Below, in pieces: positions 42,394-52,789 of a DNA stretch of 64,000 nt. The notes beneath the pieces were generated by a model. The model was given only the letters and a program-made list of their open reading frames with translations. It had not been told where the DNA came from and made no database searches. Every line of letters begins with the position of its first letter. The stretch's first letter is position 1. The stretch comes from Bacillota bacterium (GTDB lineage: Bacteria > Bacillota > Clostridia > Lachnospirales > Lachnospiraceae), in contig JAEWQV010000027.1 in assembly GCA_023399055.1 (NCBI GenBank), positions 248,001 through 312,000 of the forward strand, written 5' to 3'. A program made the position numbers and the translations under genes.

Positions 42394-44631
42394 ATGGTAG
42401 TCTACGCAGATATTATTATTGATATCTCTCATGAAAATTTAGATAAGACCTTTCAGTATGCCATCCCACAGGAGTTGCAGCCGAAAGCTGTAATAGGTGC
42501 TTTGGCCTTGGTTCCCTTCGGAAAAGGCAATCGGAGTATACAAGGATATATTGTTGGTTTATCAGAAGAGGCTAAAATACAACCAGAGTTAATTAAACCG
42601 ATTCTTTCTATTCCGGAAAATGCCCCTAAGATTGAAAGTCATCTGATTGGGCTGGCATATTGGATGAAAGAGACCTTTGGAGGGACTATAAATGATTCCT
42701 TAAAAACTGTTATTCCAGTTAGAAAAGCAGTGAAACGTAAGGAGTTAAGAAACATAGAGCTGGCAATTGGAAAAGAAGAAGCCAATCAGCTGTTTGTGGA
42801 GTATCAAAGAAAGAATAACAAAGCAAAATTAAGGCTTCTAGAAGCTTTAATGAAGGAAAATACTCTGAACTATGACGTAGCCATTAACAAGCTTAATATT
42901 CCACGAACAACGATTTCTGGGATGGAACAGCAAGGGGTTATGAGAATTATTTCAGAAGAGTTATATAGAAATCCAGTAGTCAACACTACTATATCACAGC
43001 AAAAAGTAACTTTGAATGAAGAGCAAGAGAGAGTAGTGACGGGAATCTGTAAAGATTATGATGAGGGATTACGGAAGACCTATCTAATTCATGGAATTAC
43101 AGGCAGTGGTAAAACAGAAGTTTATATGGAAATTATAGCTTCCGTAATTGCCAAGGGGCAGCAGGTTATTGTTTTAATACCGGAAATAGCTCTGACCTAT
43201 CAGACGGTAATGCGATTCTATCAAAGGTTTCAGGATAGAATAAGTATTATGAACTCGAAGATGTCCCAAGGGGAACGCTATGATCAGAGCTTGCGTGCTA
43301 GGAATGGGGAGATTGATATTATCATTGGTCCTAGGTCGGCTTTATTTACACCATTTCTAAATCTTGGGCTAATCATAGTGGATGAAGAACATGAATACAG
43401 CTATAAAAGTGAAACTGTACCCAAATACCACGCGGTTGAGGTGGCAATTTGGCGTGCCAAGTTGACGAATTCTGCTGTAGTTCTTGGTTCTGCTACTCCA
43501 TCGTTAGAAACCTACTGTAAGGCGATGAAAGGAGAAATAACTTTATTTGAACTTACAAAGCGTGCGAAAAAAGCGAATCCGCCTGTGGTTTGGATTACAG
43601 ACCTTAGAGAAGAACTAAAAAATAAGAATAAATCTATCTTTAGTAATAAACTTAGAGAGTTAATCATAGACCGCTTAAATAAGCGGGAACAAATTATGAT
43701 ATTTTTAAATCGACGTGGGTATGCTGGTTTTGTTTCTTGTAGAAGCTGTGGCTATGTAGTTAAGTGTCCCCATTGTGATGTTTCGTTAACCGCTCATAAT
43801 GACGGAAAGCTACAATGTCATTATTGTGGACATGAAGAAACTCTGCCAAAGAGTTGTCCGGTCTGCCAATCAAAATATATTGCAGCCTTTGGTACAGGAA
43901 CACAAAAAGTGGAGGAGCTTTTAAAGAAAGAATTTCAGGGAGCTCGCGTACTGAGAATGGATGCAGATACCACCAGAAGGAAAGGTGGACATGAAGAGGT
44001 TTTAGCCGCATTTTCAAAACATCAGGCGGATATCTTAGTTGGAACACAGATGATTGTAAAAGGACATGATTTTCCAAAGGTTACCCTCGTAGGAATTCTG
44101 GCTGCTGACTTATCTCTGTATACAGGAGATTTTAGAGCGAGTGAAAGAACCTTTCAATTACTTTGTCAGGCAGCAGGACGAGCTGGACGAGATACCTTGC
44201 CTGGAGAAGTTGTCATTCAAACCTATCATCCAGAGCATTATAGCCTGACCACTGCAGCGACGGGCGATTACAAAGCCTTTTTTGAACAGGAGATGTTATA
44301 TCGTAGATTAATGAAATACCCTCCGGCTTCCCATATATTACTACTTATTATAACATCAAAGGGTGAAGAAAAGGCATGTAAAGCCTCCGAACATCTTTCA
44401 GAGGCAATAAAAATGTATTTTGAGAATGCGGAAGAGGTGGAACTTATTGGACCAGCACCGGCGGCTATTTCAAAGGTAAATGACATCTTCCGATATGTAA
44501 TCTATCTGAAGCATTCAGAATATACTACTTTAATTAAAGTAAAAAATTATATTGAGGGATATTATAATTATTCCGAATATTTTACTGGTACTAATTTGCA
44601 ATTTGACTTTAACCCAATGAGTTCCTATTAG
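42394..44631 (+). CDS. priA: Primosomal protein N' (PriA helicase)
   Basis: A 745-residue superfamily 2 helicase that reloads the replicative helicase at stalled forks. N-terminal DNA-binding region (about 1-195), Walker A GITGSGKTE, DEEH box IIVDEEHEYSY, helicase motifs GSATPSLE and QAAGRAGR, and a cysteine-rich zinc-binding insert with four CxxC pairs (CRSCGYVVKCPHC, CHYCG, CPVC). GAAGGAGGA precedes the ATG. All motifs are intact. It heads a run of translation and envelope genes. Confidence 0.95.
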   Translation: MVVYADIIIDISHENLDKTFQYAIPQELQPKAVIGALALVPFGKGNRSIQGYIVGLSEEAKIQPELIKPILSIPENAPKIESHLIGLAYWMKETFGGTINDSLKTVIPVRKAVKRKELRNIELAIGKEEANQLFVEYQRKNNKAKLRLLEALMKENTLNYDVAINKLNIPRTTISGMEQQGVMRIISEELYRNPVVNTTISQQKVTLNEEQERVVTGICKDYDEGLRKTYLIHGITGSGKTEVYMEIIASVIAKGQQVIVLIPEIALTYQTVMRFYQRFQDRISIMNSKMSQGERYDQSLRARNGEIDIIIGPRSALFTPFLNLGLIIVDEEHEYSYKSETVPKYHAVEVAIWRAKLTNSAVVLGSATPSLETYCKAMKGEITLFELTKRAKKANPPVVWITDLREELKNKNKSIFSNKLRELIIDRLNKREQIMIFLNRRGYAGFVSCRSCGYVVKCPHCDVSLTAHNDGKLQCHYCGHEETLPKSCPVCQSKYIAAFGTGTQKVEELLKKEFQGARVLRMDADTTRRKGGHEEVLAAFSKHQADILVGTQMIVKGHDFPKVTLVGILAADLSLYTGDFRASERTFQLLCQAAGRAGRDTLPGEVVIQTYHPEHYSLTTAATGDYKAFFEQEMLYRRLMKYPPASHILLLIITSKGEEKACKASEHLSEAIKMYFENAEEVELIGPAPAAISKVNDIFRYVIYLKHSEYTTLIKVKNYIEGYYNYSEYFTGTNLQFDFNPMSSY

Positions 44632-44638
44632 GAATTAG

Positions 44639-44668
44639 TTGATTAAGGTAGGAAGGTTATGGTATGAT
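44639..44668 (+). promoter_or_regulatory. Possible promoter of the def-fmt genes
   Basis: TTGATT (44639-44644), 18 bases, TATGAT (44663-44668), about 115 bases before def. A second TATAAT lies at 44671-44676. Confidence 0.4.
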
Positions 44669-44782
44669 AGTATAATTCCTTTGAATAGGAATGGTTTATA
44701 TATATTTAAATCAAAAATTAAGCATAAAAATAAAGGGTTTTAACTGTTGAATTTTAAATTTGTTTAGAGAGGATTGTTTGTT

Positions 44783-45268
44783 ATGGCAATTAGAAATATT
44801 AGAGAGATCGGAGATTCCGTACTTTTAAAAGTAAGTAAGGAAGTAAAAGAAGTAGACAGAAAGCTGATTACTTTAATCAATGATATGATAGATACTATGT
44901 ATGATGCTGGCGGAGTAGGACTAGCCGCACCACAGGTTGGAATATTAAAGCGTGTCATAGTAATTGATGTATCTGAAGAAGGTGATGAACCAATTGTCCT
45001 GATTAATCCAGAGATATTGGAAACAGAAGGAGAGCAGACAGGTGATGAAGGCTGTTTGAGTATTCCTGGTAAGGTTGGAACCGTTTGCAGACCGAACTAT
45101 GTTAAAGTGAAGGCTTTAAATGAAAGATTTGAAGAGATTATTGTGGAAGGTGTGGAACTGAAAGCAAGAGCTTTATGCCACGAGATTGACCATTTAAATG
45201 GCATTTTATACCCAGAAGTTGCAATCGGAGAATTGCGTAATAATTATATAACGGAAGAAGTGGAATAA
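44783..45268 (+). CDS. def: Peptide deformylase
   Basis: A 161-residue metalloenzyme that removes the formyl group from nascent proteins. The three motifs are present: GVGLAAPQVG, EGCLSIPG (metal-binding Cys) and CHEIDHLNG (two metal-binding His and the catalytic Glu). The ATG is 9 bases after AGAGAGGA; an in-frame TTG directly touching this site is unlikely. It is followed by fmt, the enzyme that adds the formyl group to initiator tRNA. Confidence 0.95.
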   Translation: MAIRNIREIGDSVLLKVSKEVKEVDRKLITLINDMIDTMYDAGGVGLAAPQVGILKRVIVIDVSEEGDEPIVLINPEILETEGEQTGDEGCLSIPGKVGTVCRPNYVKVKALNERFEEIIVEGVELKARALCHEIDHLNGILYPEVAIGELRNNYITEEVE

Positions 45269-45305
45269 TTGTAGTATTGAATAATATACGAAAGGAAGGT
45301 TGCTC

Positions 45306-46259
45306 ATGAGAATATTGTTTATGGGTACGCCGGATTTTGCGGCTACAATTTTAGATAGATTAATCAAAGAGGAACATGAAATCATCGGGGTGGTAACACA
45401 ACCGGATAAACAAAAAGGTAGAGGTAAAGAAGTAAGTTATTCCGCGGTTAAGGAATTAGCACTTGCTCATAACCTGCCTATATATCAACCATTAAAAGTA
45501 AGGGAACCTGAATTTCTTGAGAAATTAAAGGAGATGGCCCCGGAAGTTATAATTGTCGCTGCATTTGGACAAATTTTACCAAAGGCATTGCTGGAAATTC
45601 CACAGTTTGGTTGTATCAATGTGCATGGATCACTATTGCCCAAATATCGCGGCGCAGCTCCTATTCAGTACTCTATATTGGAGGGTGAAAAAGAAACCGG
45701 TATTACAATAATGTATATGGATGTGGGTATAGATACCGGAGATATGATTCTTCAGGAGAAATTAGCTATAGACGAGGAAGAAACTGGTGGAAGCCTATTT
45801 AATAAGATGGCTGAACTAGGTGCTGAACTCATGGTAAAAGCGCTAATATCTATTAAAGATGGAAGCGCAGTACGTACTCCTCAGAATAACGAGGAAGCAA
45901 CTTATGTTAAAATCATTGATAAGCAAATGGGAAGAATAGATTTTACACAATCAGCGACAAAAATAGAGCGTATGATACGTGGACTTAATCCCTGGCCAAG
46001 TGCATATACAATGTTAGAGGGCAAGACTCTTAAAATATGGCTGGCAAAAGTTGAGCCTTTTGAGGATAACGAAGAATTAAAGGATAAAACAACGGAACCT
46101 GGAGAAATTATTGAAATAAGAAAAGATGCGTTTGTGGTTAGGGCTGGAGACGGACTTTTAGTTATTAAGGAATTGCAGCTGGAAGGGAAAAAACGAATGA
46201 CAGCAGAGGCTTTTCTCCGTGGTTACCAATTGAAAGCTGGTATGAAATTAGGCGAATAA
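45306..46259 (+). CDS. fmt: Methionyl-tRNA formyltransferase
   Basis: A 317-residue enzyme: Rossmann N-terminal domain with MGTPDFAA, NVHGSLLPKYRGAAPI (catalytic Asn, His and the SLLPKYRG formyl-transfer signature), GDMILQ, and a C-terminal OB-like tRNA-binding domain (about 207-310). ATG 45306 is 6 bases after AAAGGAAGG; the TTG at 45300 is too near. Gap of 37 bases from def. Confidence 0.95.
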   Translation: MRILFMGTPDFAATILDRLIKEEHEIIGVVTQPDKQKGRGKEVSYSAVKELALAHNLPIYQPLKVREPEFLEKLKEMAPEVIIVAAFGQILPKALLEIPQFGCINVHGSLLPKYRGAAPIQYSILEGEKETGITIMYMDVGIDTGDMILQEKLAIDEEETGGSLFNKMAELGAELMVKALISIKDGSAVRTPQNNEEATYVKIIDKQMGRIDFTQSATKIERMIRGLNPWPSAYTMLEGKTLKIWLAKVEPFEDNEELKDKTTEPGEIIEIRKDAFVVRAGDGLLVIKELQLEGKKRMTAEAFLRGYQLKAGMKLGE

Positions 46260-46481
46260 ATGCCCCGGTAAAATCTTAGCTGGAATGATATCCGTATGCA
46301 TCATTAATATTTCTATTATTTACCTGTGAATCGACTAATTAAGAATCAGCAAAGTAAAATAGATTAAGTACGTATCACAAAGTACGATTCAACTAAGTAA
46401 GAACATTAACTGTAGCAAATTAATTAAAAGGTTCACCTAAGATATTAAGAGCTTAGGTCGTTTAGGAAGGAATGATTTTTT

Positions 46482-47192
46482 ATGGGTTATGGCTATTATT
46501 ATGGTGCCTTCAATGATCCTACGTATATCCTCGTTATCATTGGTATTGTAATTACCTTATTAGCTTCGGCAAAGGTAAGATCAACTTTTTCAAAATATTC
46601 CAAAGTAAGTAGCAGGTCTTCTATCACAGGAGCAATGGCTGCAGAACGTATCCTTCATCATTGCGGCATTTATGATGTACGAATTGAACAGGTATCCGGC
46701 AATCTTAGTGATCATTATGATCCAAGATCTAAAGTACTGCGCTTATCCGATACTGTTTACGGACGGAATTCCTTAGCAGCAATTGGCGTTGCGGCACACG
46801 AGTGTGGGCATGCAATGCAGCATCAGAATTCCTATGCGCCTTTAATTTTAAGAAGTACATTGGTACCAGTTGCTAATATTGGTTCCATGGCTGCCTGGCC
46901 AATCATTATACTGGGTATAGTTTTGAGTTATAATTCCTTATTGATTAATATAGGTATTCTTTTATTTGCAGCAGCTGTTCTTTTTCAAATCATAACCTTG
47001 CCAGTAGAATTCAATGCTTCCAGAAGAGCAATTGCCATTCTTGGTGAGACTGGGATATTATATGGGGAAGAGTTAAAACAGTCAAAGAAGGTACTGGATG
47101 CAGCAGCTTTAACCTATGTGGCAGCTGCCGCTGCAACCATATTACAATTACTTAGGTTAATCCTATTATTTGGAGGAAGAAGACGTGACTGA
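46482..47192 (+). CDS. Membrane zinc metallopeptidase (YugP-like)
   Basis: A 236-residue Zn_peptidase_2 family protein with about five membrane helices and the zinc-protease motif HECGH in GVAAHECGHAMQHQ, with a further acidic residue in PVEFNASRRA. Its relatives (YugP) have unknown targets. It overlaps rsmB by 8 bases and has GGAAGGA before the ATG. A small CTAAG-based hairpin (46435-46458) lies just upstream. Confidence 0.88.
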   Translation: MGYGYYYGAFNDPTYILVIIGIVITLLASAKVRSTFSKYSKVSSRSSITGAMAAERILHHCGIYDVRIEQVSGNLSDHYDPRSKVLRLSDTVYGRNSLAAIGVAAHECGHAMQHQNSYAPLILRSTLVPVANIGSMAAWPIIILGIVLSYNSLLINIGILLFAAAVLFQIITLPVEFNASRRAIAILGETGILYGEELKQSKKVLDAAALTYVAAAAATILQLLRLILLFGGRRRD

Positions 47193-48528
47193 GTCTTATA
47201 ATTCACGCGAGATAGTACTTGAAATGCTTCTAGAAGTTCTAGAAGGAGGTAAATTCAGTCATACAGTTCAGAATCAAACGCTAAAGCGCTATCAAATGCT
47301 AGAAAAACAAGAGCGTGCTTTTCTTTCTAGAGTATTTACTGGAACAGTTAAAGTTTATTTAACACTTGATTATATAATAGAGCAGTTTTCCACCTTACCG
47401 GTGCGAAAAATGAAACCTTTGATTCGCAATCTATTAAGAATGAGCGTGTATCAGCTTCGCTATATGGATCAGGTTCCAAGTTCTGCAGTGTGTAATGAAG
47501 CAGTTAAACTAGCGAAAAAGAGAGGTTTTGATAAGCTTTCTGGCTTTGTAAATGGAATACTACGTAACATCATAAGAAATGAAGCTAATATAAAATTTCC
47601 AGATAAACAACTAGATCCGGTAAAGTACTTAGAAATTAGCTATTCTTATACCCAATGGCTGGTAAGCGAGCTTTTGACACAGTATGACTTTGCTGCGGTA
47701 GAAAAAATTCTTGCAGCTTCCTTGACGGAAAAAGAGCTTACAATTCGCACGAATTTGAAAAAGGTTACTCCTCAAGAGTTAAAAGAGATCTTATTAGCAG
47801 AAGGAGTCACAGCGGAAGAGAGCAACTATTTACCATATGCCTTTAAGTTAAAAAATTATGATTACTTAGAAAAACTTAATGCCTTCCAAAAGGGTTATTT
47901 TGCAGTTCAGGATGTAAGCTCTATGCTTGTATGTGAAGTAGCTGGTATTAATGAAAAACATCTGGTAGTAGATGTCTGTGCTGCGCCTGGTGGTAAAACT
48001 ATGCATGCTGCGCAAACAGCTAATATAGTATTTTCCAGAGATCTCACTGAATATAAAGTAGGTTTAATTAATGAGAACTTAAAGAGATTAGAGCTTACCA
48101 ATGTCCAAACAAAGGTATGGGATGCTTCGGTACTGGATGAGGAGCTGATTGGGAAAGCAGATGTCGTGATTGCTGATCTTCCTTGCAGTGGAATGGGAGT
48201 ATTCGGGAAGAAGGCTGATCTAAAATATAAATTTTTACCAAACCAACAAAAAGAGCTTGTGGAATTACAACGTAAGATTTTAAGTGTAATTCAAAGCTAT
48301 GTAAAAGAAGGCGGAGTACTTATGTTTAGTACTTGTACGATAAATCACGGAGAGAATACGGATAATATGGAGTGGTTTTTGAATAACTTTGATTTTACTC
48401 CGGAGAATATAGATGCTTACTTACCGGACAAGTTAAAAAGTGAAACCACAGAAAAAGGTTATCTGCAACTATTGCAGGGTGTTCATTCTACGGATGGCTT
48501 CTTTATTGCGAAATTTAGAAGAAAGTAG
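47185..48528 (+). CDS. rsmB: 16S rRNA m5C967 methyltransferase
   Basis: A 447-residue protein: N-terminal NusB-like RNA-binding domain (about 1-130) and a SAM-dependent m5C methyltransferase domain with motif I VVDVCAAPGGKTMHA, motif IV DLPCSGMG and motif VI FSTCTINHGEN, giving both catalytic cysteines. The GTG start at 47185 is 7 bases after GGAGGA (47172-47177) and lies inside the preceding peptidase gene, so translation is probably coupled. Confidence 0.92.
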   Translation: MTESYNSREIVLEMLLEVLEGGKFSHTVQNQTLKRYQMLEKQERAFLSRVFTGTVKVYLTLDYIIEQFSTLPVRKMKPLIRNLLRMSVYQLRYMDQVPSSAVCNEAVKLAKKRGFDKLSGFVNGILRNIIRNEANIKFPDKQLDPVKYLEISYSYTQWLVSELLTQYDFAAVEKILAASLTEKELTIRTNLKKVTPQELKEILLAEGVTAEESNYLPYAFKLKNYDYLEKLNAFQKGYFAVQDVSSMLVCEVAGINEKHLVVDVCAAPGGKTMHAAQTANIVFSRDLTEYKVGLINENLKRLELTNVQTKVWDASVLDEELIGKADVVIADLPCSGMGVFGKKADLKYKFLPNQQKELVELQRKILSVIQSYVKEGGVLMFSTCTINHGENTDNMEWFLNNFDFTPENIDAYLPDKLKSETTEKGYLQLLQGVHSTDGFFIAKFRRK

Positions 48529-48632
48529 AGAGAGTTTGATTGGTTCTAAAATTTGAAGATTTAGCATACTAAAAAGTAGATACTTAGTTTATACAAATAA
48601 TTAGTTATTTTTATACAATTAGAATAGGAAAA

Positions 48633-49673
48633 ATGATGGAACAAATTGATATTAAATCCTTAAATATTGAGGAATTAACCAGTGAACTAAAAGAGATGGG
48701 TCTTCCGGTGTTTCGTGCCAAGCAAATATACGAATGGCTTCATATAAAACTAGTCACCAGTTTTGAAGAGATGACGAATCTTTCAAAGGACTTAAGACAG
48801 AAATTGCAGGAACATTTTTGGATTGCTGCACTTTCTGTAGTGGATTCCTTACATTCGGCTTCAGATGGAACGATAAAGTATCTGTTTCGTCTAAGAGATG
48901 ATAGAGTTATTGAAAGTGTACTTATGAAATATCATCACGGAAACAGTGTGTGTATCTCCTCGCAGGTGGGATGTCGCATGGGCTGTAAATTCTGTGCCTC
49001 CACCATCGGAGGTAAGGAACGCGACCTTACTGCTTCGGAAATGCTGGATCAGATCTATCGAATTCAGGCATTAACGGGAGAACGAGTATCCAATATCGTG
49101 GTTATGGGAACAGGTGAACCATTGGATAATTATAAGCAATTAGTTAAATTTTTAAAGATAATTACCGATGCTGGTGGACTAAACATTAGTGCAAGAAATA
49201 TAACAGTATCCACTTGCGGAATACCTGATAAAATTAGAGCATTTGGTGATGAAGGCTTGCAGGTTACCCTTGCGCTATCCCTGCACGCACCCAACAATGA
49301 AATACGAAAGACAATGATGCCTGTGGCAGTTAAATATGAGTTGTCGGAAGTACTGGATGCATTTCGTAGTTATTATGATAAAACTGGAAGAAGATTGACC
49401 TTTGAATACAGTCTTGTAGATGGTGTAAATGATGAAGAAGAGCATGCAGTAGAGCTTTCCAAGCTGGTAAAGGGCTTAAATTGTCATATTAATTTAATTC
49501 CTGTAAACCCTATAAAAGAGCGTGATTACAGGAAATCAGAGAACAAAAAGATACAAAAATTTAAAAATATACTTGAAAAAAATAGAATAAATGTTACTAT
49601 AAGAAGAGAAATGGGCGCGGATATTGACGCTGCCTGTGGGCAACTACGGAAGAGTTATATTGATAAAATGTAA
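48633..49673 (+). CDS. rlmN: 23S rRNA A2503 / tRNA A37 C2-methyltransferase
   Basis: A 346-residue radical SAM enzyme. The iron-sulfur cluster motif CRMGCKFCA, the downstream MGTGEPLDNY and STCGIPDKIR, and the second catalytic cysteine in DAACGQL are all in place. It methylates C2 of A2503 in the peptidyl transferase centre, a position near where macrolides bind. The ATG is one of two in tandem after ATAGGAAAA. Confidence 0.94.
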   Translation: MMEQIDIKSLNIEELTSELKEMGLPVFRAKQIYEWLHIKLVTSFEEMTNLSKDLRQKLQEHFWIAALSVVDSLHSASDGTIKYLFRLRDDRVIESVLMKYHHGNSVCISSQVGCRMGCKFCASTIGGKERDLTASEMLDQIYRIQALTGERVSNIVVMGTGEPLDNYKQLVKFLKIITDAGGLNISARNITVSTCGIPDKIRAFGDEGLQVTLALSLHAPNNEIRKTMMPVAVKYELSEVLDAFRSYYDKTGRRLTFEYSLVDGVNDEEEHAVELSKLVKGLNCHINLIPVNPIKERDYRKSENKKIQKFKNILEKNRINVTIRREMGADIDAACGQLRKSYIDKM

Positions 49674-49725
49674 TGAAATGTTACGCTTAAGGCTCTGAAA
49701 GGTTGTACAACGAGGAGGTGCAGAC

Positions 49726-50445
49726 TTGAAAGCATTTTCAATAACTGATATTGGAGAGCGACGGAGGATAAACCAGGATTATGTCTTTTGCAGTGAAGCT
49801 GCCATTGGTAAACTACCTAATTTATTTATTGTAGCCGATGGGATGGGAGGACATAACGCGGGTGATTATGCTTCAAGATTCTGTGTAGAATTTTTTAAGG
49901 AAAAAATCGAACAAAGTGACAAGGAGTTACCGATAGCATCCATTGGTGACGCCATACAAGAGACAAATAAAGCTCTTCGCAATAAAGCGATGGAGCAGAT
50001 TGAATTGGAAGGCATGGGTACAACCTTTGTTGCTGCGACAATTATTGGGAACGAATTATATGTCGCTAATATTGGGGATAGCAGGCTATATGTTATTGGC
50101 AAAGAGATGAAGCAAATAACAGAGGACCATAGCCTTGTGGAGGCAATGGTTAAGTCTGGTGAATTGGACCGATTACAAGCCAGAGTTCATCCAAATAAGA
50201 ATGTGGTAACGAGAGCATTAGGTGCTAATTCAGAAGTAGAACCTGATTTCTTTGAAGTGAGCCTTGAAGAGGATGATCTTATTTTGATATGTTCCGATGG
50301 ACTCACCAATATGCTTGAAGATGAAAAGATTGAACAGATAATTAAAGAAACACAAGATTTGCAAACCGCAGTGGAAACCCTAGTTTCACTTGCAAATCAA
50401 AATGGCGGGAAGGACAACATAGCTATTATATTAATTAGAATATGA
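49726..50445 (+). CDS. prpC: PP2C-type serine/threonine phosphatase
   Basis: A 239-residue PPM phosphatase with the metal-binding motifs RRINQDY, DGMGGHNAGD, ANIGDSR and CSDGLTN, and GGKDNIA at the end. It reverses phosphorylation by the PASTA kinase encoded next. The start is TTG, 9 bases after GAGGAGGTG. It belongs to the conserved rlmN-prpC-prkC-rsgA-rpe-thiN run of Firmicutes. Confidence 0.94.
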   Translation: MKAFSITDIGERRRINQDYVFCSEAAIGKLPNLFIVADGMGGHNAGDYASRFCVEFFKEKIEQSDKELPIASIGDAIQETNKALRNKAMEQIELEGMGTTFVAATIIGNELYVANIGDSRLYVIGKEMKQITEDHSLVEAMVKSGELDRLQARVHPNKNVVTRALGANSEVEPDFFEVSLEEDDLILICSDGLTNMLEDEKIEQIIKETQDLQTAVETLVSLANQNGGKDNIAIILIRI

Positions 50446-50640
50446 GGCAATGAATAATTCATAATTCTTGCAAATGAAAGTATCTTCAAATGCAGGAGTT
50501 CCAAAGTGGGTTATCAATGGTACATAATTCACTTATGAGGAAATCAAAAAGAAGTCAATGCACATTTTTTTGAATTTCTTCTATCCGGCCAAGCTGTAGT
50601 AATAAAGCTTGGGAAAAGAATGAAGAATGAGGTGATTAAA

Positions 50641-52788
50641 ATGTTAAAACCCGGTATGTTTATCAGTGAACGCTATGAGGTGATTGATAAAGTAGGATCA
50701 GGTGGAATGGCAGATGTTTATAAAGCCAGAGACCAGAGATTAAATCGTTTTGTAGCGATTAAGGTATTAAAACCGGAATACTCCAGTGATAAGAGCTTTG
50801 TGAACAAATTCAGAGGTGAAGCACAATCGGCCGCAGGTCTATCTCATCCGAACATTGTAAATGTATATGATGTCGGTGATGACAGTGGCTTACATTTTAT
50901 TGTCATGGAGTTGGTGGAAGGTATTACACTCAAGCGATTTATTGAGCGAAAGGGTAAACTTGAAGTTAAGGAAGCTGTTGGAATTACCATTCAAATTGCA
51001 CAAGGTATGGAAGCAGCTCATGACAACCATATTATACACAGAGACATTAAACCACAGAACATAATTATATCCAGAGATGGAAAAGTAAAAGTTACTGATT
51101 TTGGTATTGCTAAAGCAACCAATTCCAATACAATTACCTCCAATGCGATGGGATCAGTACACTATCTTTCCCCGGAACAAGCAAGAGGAGGATACAGTGA
51201 CGAGAAAAGTGATATCTATTCTTTAGGTGTTACTCTTTATGAAATGCTGTCTGGTAAAGTTCCTTTTGCAGGTGATAATACGGTTTCCGTAGCACTGCTT
51301 CATATTCAGGGAGAAGCTATGCCGCTTCGGGAATTAGATTCGGAGATTCCTTTTAGTATTGATAAGATTGTACAAAAATGTATGCAGAAGAGACCGGAAA
51401 GAAGATATCACACAGCTTCAGAGTTGATTTCTGATTTAAAAAGAGCGATTACCAATCCGGATGGAGATTTCGTGCAAATTCCTGCCTTCGTTCCGACGGA
51501 TTCTCCAACCATTAATATTTCAGAAGAAATTGGGAAAATTAAGAATGGAGCTTTCCTGGACGATGACATGCGATCGACCAAGAATCTAGCTGCTGCTGCA
51601 GCTCCAGAGGAAGACGATGAGGAATTGGATACGGTAGATTCTAAGGTGGAAAAAGTGTTCGTAATAGGTTCAATTGTTGCGGCAGTGGTATTAATGATTG
51701 TTATTATTTCTGCAGTTGCGTGGTTTTTAACCTCCAATCGGAAGAATGATAAACCGAATGACGACATCAGTACAGAATTGACCCTTACTCCTTCACCAGA
51801 ACCATCCCTAGCACCAACTCAAGGAGTACCTATTGGAGAAAGTTACGTCTTGCCAAAGGTGACAGGTTATACAAAAGATGATGCTATCACCTTAATAAAA
51901 GCCAAAGATCCAGATGCGATAATCGAATGGGGTAATGACGATTATTCTGATGAATATGAAGCTGGTAAGGTTATGAAGCAATATCCTACCGAACAAAGTG
52001 AGATTTTAAAAGGTAGCAAAGTAATTCTTACAATTAGTGTAGGTAAGCAGCCAATTGAGGTTCCAGATGTTTATGGTTTAACAGAGGAACAAGCAGATAA
52101 GAAAGTAACTGAAAAAGAATTACTACTCGACCACGAATGGATTCCAAGTGATGAGGTTGAGAGTGGTAAAGTTATTAGTACGGTACCAGAACGTGGCACT
52201 ATGGTCAAAGCAGGAGATACCGTTAAAGTGATTGTAAGTACCGGACCAGAGATTAAAAAGGTAAATGTACCAAGTCTGTTGGGTAAAACGGAATTAGAGG
52301 CTTCTAATGAGTTAACAGCATTAAACTTAAAACTTGGTTCAGTTGATTATGCAAGCTCTGATTTATATGCAAAGGGTCAGGTAAGTTATCAGAGCACATC
52401 AGCAGGCCAAAGTGTGGATACGAATACCAAGATAGATATAACAATCAGTACAGGTAAAGCAACTGCTACCCCTACAGTAACACCTACGGTGGAGCCGGAG
52501 GATGAAGTGTATGTTGGTCAAGTGACAATAGATGTTAATCCTTTTGACTATATTGAGGGTCTTGGTGATATCGCAGACATCGTGTTGGAAATGGAACAAA
52601 ATGGAGAAATTTCAAATGTATTTGACGGGCCGATGTCTCCATCAGAATTTCCTGCTACTGTGGATTTACAAGAACCTAATGGAGAAACAGGTACTGTGAA
52701 AATGTATGTTAACGGAGATTTATTTACAATACCAGGTGATACACAACCATTAACCTGGGAAGCAACTTTTGCATCTTTGGAGGATTAA
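50641..52788 (+). CDS. prkC: Ser/Thr protein kinase with PASTA repeats
   Basis: A 715-residue membrane kinase that senses muropeptides. Kinase domain (about 10-270) with GSGGMADVYKA, Lys41, HRDIKPQN (catalytic Asp135) and DFGIAKA; an acidic linker; one membrane helix (about 339-364); Pro/Thr-rich spacer; three PASTA domains (about 402-606); then about 90 residues of unknown fold. ATG 50641, after GAGGTGAT, gives the usual family N-terminus MLKPGMFISERYE; ATG 50620 is an alternative. A CCAAGCT/AGCTTGG hairpin (50589-50612) lies just upstream. Confidence 0.94.
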   Translation: MLKPGMFISERYEVIDKVGSGGMADVYKARDQRLNRFVAIKVLKPEYSSDKSFVNKFRGEAQSAAGLSHPNIVNVYDVGDDSGLHFIVMELVEGITLKRFIERKGKLEVKEAVGITIQIAQGMEAAHDNHIIHRDIKPQNIIISRDGKVKVTDFGIAKATNSNTITSNAMGSVHYLSPEQARGGYSDEKSDIYSLGVTLYEMLSGKVPFAGDNTVSVALLHIQGEAMPLRELDSEIPFSIDKIVQKCMQKRPERRYHTASELISDLKRAITNPDGDFVQIPAFVPTDSPTINISEEIGKIKNGAFLDDDMRSTKNLAAAAAPEEDDEELDTVDSKVEKVFVIGSIVAAVVLMIVIISAVAWFLTSNRKNDKPNDDISTELTLTPSPEPSLAPTQGVPIGESYVLPKVTGYTKDDAITLIKAKDPDAIIEWGNDDYSDEYEAGKVMKQYPTEQSEILKGSKVILTISVGKQPIEVPDVYGLTEEQADKKVTEKELLLDHEWIPSDEVESGKVISTVPERGTMVKAGDTVKVIVSTGPEIKKVNVPSLLGKTELEASNELTALNLKLGSVDYASSDLYAKGQVSYQSTSAGQSVDTNTKIDITISTGKATATPTVTPTVEPEDEVYVGQVTIDVNPFDYIEGLGDIADIVLEMEQNGEISNVFDGPMSPSEFPATVDLQEPNGETGTVKMYVNGDLFTIPGDTQPLTWEATFASLED

Positions 52789-52789
52789 T